The notes under the pieces: generated by a model
What the model was told of the DNA's origin: nothing
Databases searched by the model: none
The model's input: only the letters and a program-made list of their open reading frames with translations
Source: Prevotellaceae bacterium UBA1720
GTDB lineage: Bacteria; Bacteroidota; Bacteroidia; Bacteroidales; Bacteroidaceae
Assembly: GCA_002317475.1 (NCBI GenBank)
Contig: DCIS01000070.1
Coordinates: 1-8,934 of the forward strand
DNA: 8,934 nt
Reading direction: 5' to 3'
Shown here: in pieces, positions 6,041 through 8,934 of the stretch
Position numbering within the stretch: position 1 is the first letter of the stretch
Layout: every line of letters begins with the position of its first letter
Translations under genes and position numbers: made by a program

Positions 6041-6186
6041 CTTAGTAACCTTTAACACGAATGGCCGCTCAGCGAACAAAGTGAGATGCTTCGCTCGAAA
6101 GGGCAGAAGAACAATAGCAACAACCAAAAATTGTTGTTTTCGTTGTTGCAATTCATGTTTAACTGACGCACAACACACACAGAGAT
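6035..6186. other. leader region of the BspA-like genes
   Basis: These 152 bases must hold the promoter of the next unit, but no convincing TAnnTTTG element was found. An inverted repeat, GCAACAAC (6117-6124) with GTTGTTGC (6142-6149), extends by AAT/ATT with one mismatch. It surrounds a second TTGTTG run and could form alternative hairpins in the 5' leader. Its meaning is unclear. Confidence 0.4.
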
Positions 6187-8298
6187 ATGAAAAAAATCTT
6201 CATCGCTGCTTTGACAGCAATCATAGGGTTGCTTCCAGCATCACAGGCACTGGCCATTGACGTGACCGTAACAGTGACCACCCCTGGCACATTGTCCGAG
6301 GAGATCGCAAAAAAAGCGTTTAACCCCGAGGAGGTGACCAAACTAACCGTGAATGGCACACTTGACGCCGACATGGACAACATCTGGTTTAATTACAGTT
6401 CAAGTCTGGAAGAACTGGACCTCTCGCACTGCACACTGGAACGGTTCGAAAACTGCATAATGATGTCGAAGTTGCGCAAGGTGGTGCTGCCCAACAGTAC
6501 CAAGGAACTGGCTCTCATGGGTGTGTATTTGTGCGCCGAGTTGCAGCAGTTTGTCATGCCAGAGATAGAAAACCTGGGTGGCTACAACTTTATGTATTGC
6601 CCCAAACTGACAGAGGTTCATTTACCCGGCACTGTCACCCAAGGAAGCATCATGGGTGTGCAGCATGTGTACCACGAAAGCATTGCGCCAAGCCGCAGAA
6701 CCGTCACCCTGCAGACCGATGAAGATGGAAACGTGGTAAGCACGACACACCATGTACCCGAGATGGCACTGGAACGCTATAAAGAGCTCTATGACCAAGA
6801 GGGCGAAACGGTGGTAGTGGGAGACATCAAAATCAGCAATGCAACCATAACGGATTTCGTAACCATAGAGAATGTCAACCAGTTACAGGGTGTCAATCTG
6901 AAGTTGTTTGGCGAAAACAAAGGCGGATCGCTCACCGTAGATGCCGGAAATACACCCTGGAACCTCAACCGTCTGGAAATGGTCATCAATTACGACGAAG
7001 ACACCTATGCACAGGATGAAGAGGGAAACAGCATGGAGACCTACAAACAAATGTCGCGCCTGTTGGTGAAGAACACACCTGTGAAGGCCAACGAAATCAT
7101 CCTGACGCTCGAAGGAAACACCTCAAAGGTGTGGAACTACTTCTCGCTGCCTTTTGACGCCGAGATGAAGGACGTCGAGACCAGTCCCACGAAATGGGTG
7201 GTAAGACGCTTCGATGGCGAACTGCGCACACAGCAGGGTGTGAGTCCCTGGGTGAATGTAGGACTAGATGAGATACTGAAAGCCCATGTACCCTACATCA
7301 TCACACGCGATGAAGTGGAGATAGAAAATGATTATGATGAGGAGGAAGAAAAATACTACGAATCAGATAACAATCCCTACATCTTCCACGCTGCCAATAC
7401 ATTAAAGAAGCAGGACGTGTTTGCCACTGACGACGTAGAGATACCCCTTGAAATGCACAAAGGCAAGAACAACTACAGCACCAACTGGAACTTCGTAGCC
7501 AATCCCTACCCCTGCAATCTACCATTGAACGCCATTGAGGAGCATGTCATCCTACATATTCCAGACTACTATGGTGGATATTATACATTCAACACCCTGG
7601 ATGACCAGGTGATGCTGGCACCCCTGATGCCATTCTTCCTGCAATCAACCAATTATGTCACCTCGCTTCACATCAGTCAGGATGCACGCTATGCCGGAAA
7701 CGCAAAGTTATTGGAGAAAGCTGACGAAGATGAAGAGTATGAAGTAAAGCACATGGCTCCAGATGCAACTAACCGACAACTGATAAACATTACCCTAAGT
7801 GACGGCAAACGGACAGATCGCACACGTCTGGTCATCAATCCCAAGGCCACACTGGCCTACGAAATGAACAGCGATGCCGCCAAACTGGCACCAACCAGGG
7901 ATGTACCCCAGATCTACATCATGGATGCAGGTACAAGTCTGGCTATCTGTGAGCGCCCCATAGGTAACGGCTATGTGAACCTGGGTATGCAAATCACCAC
8001 AGAGGGCGAACAGTCCATCCACTATGAAGGCAAGAACGTAAGCGTACCAGTACTGCTCATAGACCGTGAGGCTGGCAAGGTAATCAATCTGAACGAAGGC
8101 GACTACACCTTCAACGCACAGCCCGGTACACTGAACACACGCTTTGCACTGGTCGTTGATACAGAGGCTACCAGTGTGGCTCAGATCACAAGTGCCAACG
8201 AGGACAATGCCCAGCTGTTTGACCTCATGGGTCGACACATGAGCACGAACAATAACGCGCGCGTATATATAAAAGGTAACAAGAAAGTCATTAAGTAA
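6187..8298 (+). CDS. secreted BspA-like leucine-rich repeat protein
   Basis: The product is 703 residues with a signal peptide (1-23, cleavage after ALA). Residues about 48-160 contain degenerate LRR_5/BspA repeats (LEELDLSHC, LRKVVLPNS, LTEVHLPGT), closed by a VPEMALERYKELYD cap like that of BspA-type proteins. A middle region (about 205-420) includes NYFSLPFDAEM and HVPYIITRDE, typical of Bacteroidales multi-domain secreted proteins. An acidic stretch lies at about 375-395. NWNFVANPYP (433-442) begins another beta-rich module. The tail (about 677-703, LFDLMGRHM to KKVIK) resembles the end of a type IX secretion sorting domain, though it is short. No catalytic residues were seen. BspA-like proteins usually mediate adhesion to host matrix, other bacteria or substrates; that role is inferred here. 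The start follows AACACACACAGAG with no Shine-Dalgarno match. The next gene follows after 17 bases. Confidence 0.9.
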   Translation: MKKIFIAALTAIIGLLPASQALAIDVTVTVTTPGTLSEEIAKKAFNPEEVTKLTVNGTLDADMDNIWFNYSSSLEELDLSHCTLERFENCIMMSKLRKVVLPNSTKELALMGVYLCAELQQFVMPEIENLGGYNFMYCPKLTEVHLPGTVTQGSIMGVQHVYHESIAPSRRTVTLQTDEDGNVVSTTHHVPEMALERYKELYDQEGETVVVGDIKISNATITDFVTIENVNQLQGVNLKLFGENKGGSLTVDAGNTPWNLNRLEMVINYDEDTYAQDEEGNSMETYKQMSRLLVKNTPVKANEIILTLEGNTSKVWNYFSLPFDAEMKDVETSPTKWVVRRFDGELRTQQGVSPWVNVGLDEILKAHVPYIITRDEVEIENDYDEEEEKYYESDNNPYIFHAANTLKKQDVFATDDVEIPLEMHKGKNNYSTNWNFVANPYPCNLPLNAIEEHVILHIPDYYGGYYTFNTLDDQVMLAPLMPFFLQSTNYVTSLHISQDARYAGNAKLLEKADEDEEYEVKHMAPDATNRQLINITLSDGKRTDRTRLVINPKATLAYEMNSDAAKLAPTRDVPQIYIMDAGTSLAICERPIGNGYVNLGMQITTEGEQSIHYEGKNVSVPVLLIDREAGKVINLNEGDYTFNAQPGTLNTRFALVVDTEATSVAQITSANEDNAQLFDLMGRHMSTNNNARVYIKGNKKVIK

Positions 8299-8315
8299 GA
8301 GAAAGGACAATGATT

Positions 8316-8934
8316 ATGAAGAAACTATTTTTCCTGATACTAACCGTGCTCACCAGTTTTGCGGTGCAGGCACAAAAGAGTGATGACTTTGACCCTGAAT
8401 CACCCGTGGTTCCATACGAAAACTATTTCGATCACGAAACGGGCGAACTGTGTATTACCCACTGCGAGAAGGATGATTTAAGTGAAGTAATGGATGACTT
8501 GCTCGACAGATATAGCATCTATGACGTAAAGAAGATCTATGTGGCATGTCCCATGAGTGACTATGACATCGCCTACCTGTTCCGATGCACAAATGCCACA
8601 ACCATTGACATGAGAAATGCCACGGAAATCAAGAAGTTGACAAACAGTTATATGTTCAATTCGTGGATAAGCAGCAATTTAGAGCAACTATACCTGCCCA
8701 ACTGTATCACTGAGATTGCATCGAACATGCTGGGTGCACGGAATCTGAACAGGATAGCGCTACTGGCACAGACACCACCAACCATTCCTACAGACTTCCT
8801 TAACACACGAATCAATTCGGTTGAGATTTATGTGCCCGACGAAGCCCTTAACGCCTACAAGAGCGCAACGACATGGAGCAAGATGAAACTGCTGCCCATG
8901 AGCGCACTGAAGGAAAGTGGCGTACAGTTGTCAT
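8316..8934 (+). CDS. second secreted BspA-like leucine-rich repeat protein, 3' partial
   Basis: The frame stays open from the start to the window edge (206 complete codons). It begins with a signal peptide (MKKLFF..., cleavage after VQA at residue 19). The first 50 mature residues are acidic and unfamiliar. Residues about 72-150 carry weak LRR_5 units (TTIDMRNATEI, LEQLYLPNCITEI). They are followed by the classical BspA cap, TPPTIPTDF at 153-161 and then IYVPDEALNAYKSATTW at about 171-187. An ATG two codons earlier (8310) is also possible. GAAAGGA at 8301-8307 is a plausible ribosome-binding stretch, so the choice between the two starts is open. Only 17 bases separate it from the preceding gene, with no terminator, so the two are probably one operon. 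The remainder is beyond the window, so total length and sorting signal are unknown. Confidence 0.88.
   Translation, partial: MKKLFFLILTVLTSFAVQAQKSDDFDPESPVVPYENYFDHETGELCITHCEKDDLSEVMDDLLDRYSIYDVKKIYVACPMSDYDIAYLFRCTNATTIDMRNATEIKKLTNSYMFNSWISSNLEQLYLPNCITEIASNMLGARNLNRIALLAQTPPTIPTDFLNTRINSVEIYVPDEALNAYKSATTWSKMKLLPMSALKESGVQLS

Noticed and set aside
6117..6149. Riboswitch in the leader of the BspA-like gene
   Set aside because: Only a simple GCAACAAC/GTTGTTGC dyad is present, with no recognisable riboswitch core.
7795..8310. 171-codon minus-strand open frame over the end of the first BspA-like gene
   Set aside because: It is antisense to a well-supported coding region, with Cys/Val-rich translation of the kind seen in shadow frames.

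Overview
The window looks like chromosomal DNA from a Bacteroidales bacterium, most likely a Prevotella-like gut or rumen commensal. The basis is a GH95-type fucosidase gene, BspA-like leucine-rich repeat surface proteins, a lipoprotein with an SDD-type surface export signal, two promoters of the Bacteroidetes form (TTG, about 20 bp, TAnnTTTG), and A-rich leaders with little Shine-Dalgarno signal. No rRNA, tRNA, CRISPR array, transposase or phage gene was seen.

Layout. Positions 3-2003 (+) hold the 3' part of a GH95 glycoside hydrolase that begins before the window. A 479-bp convergent gap (2004-2482) follows and is packed with repeats: a degenerate 11-bp GTAG array, a 12-unit 10-bp CTAG array, and a 27-bp perfect inverted repeat made of 7-bp units around an almost pure A/T core. 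Next, on the minus strand, is a secreted protein with a C-terminal SH3-like domain (2483-3808). The divergent gap 3809-4153 holds a promoter for each flanking gene and, between them, a second 12-unit 10-bp CTAG array. To the right is a two-gene unit: an OmpA-domain protein with a central LamG-like region (4154-5491) and a small surface lipoprotein (5525-5971), closed by a clear intrinsic terminator (6002-6034). The last unit (6187 to the end) is two adjacent secreted BspA-like genes, the second cut by the window edge.

How the genes fit together. All are envelope or secreted proteins. GH95 enzymes release fucose or related sugars from glycans. The OmpA-domain protein probably tethers to peptidoglycan with a lectin-like region exposed in the periplasm or outside, and its operon partner is predicted to be a surface lipoprotein. 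The BspA-like pair is probably displayed or secreted. Nothing in the sequence ties these units into one pathway.

The most unusual content is non-coding. Two separate 10-bp-period arrays of CTAG(G) flank the SH3 gene. They keep the CTAGG core but vary the other five bases, and about 23 CTAG sites fall in 240 bp against about four seen by eye in the rest of the window. Because CTAG is its own reverse complement and 10 is not a multiple of 3, each array places TAG stops in all six frames every 30 bp. Their function is unknown to me.
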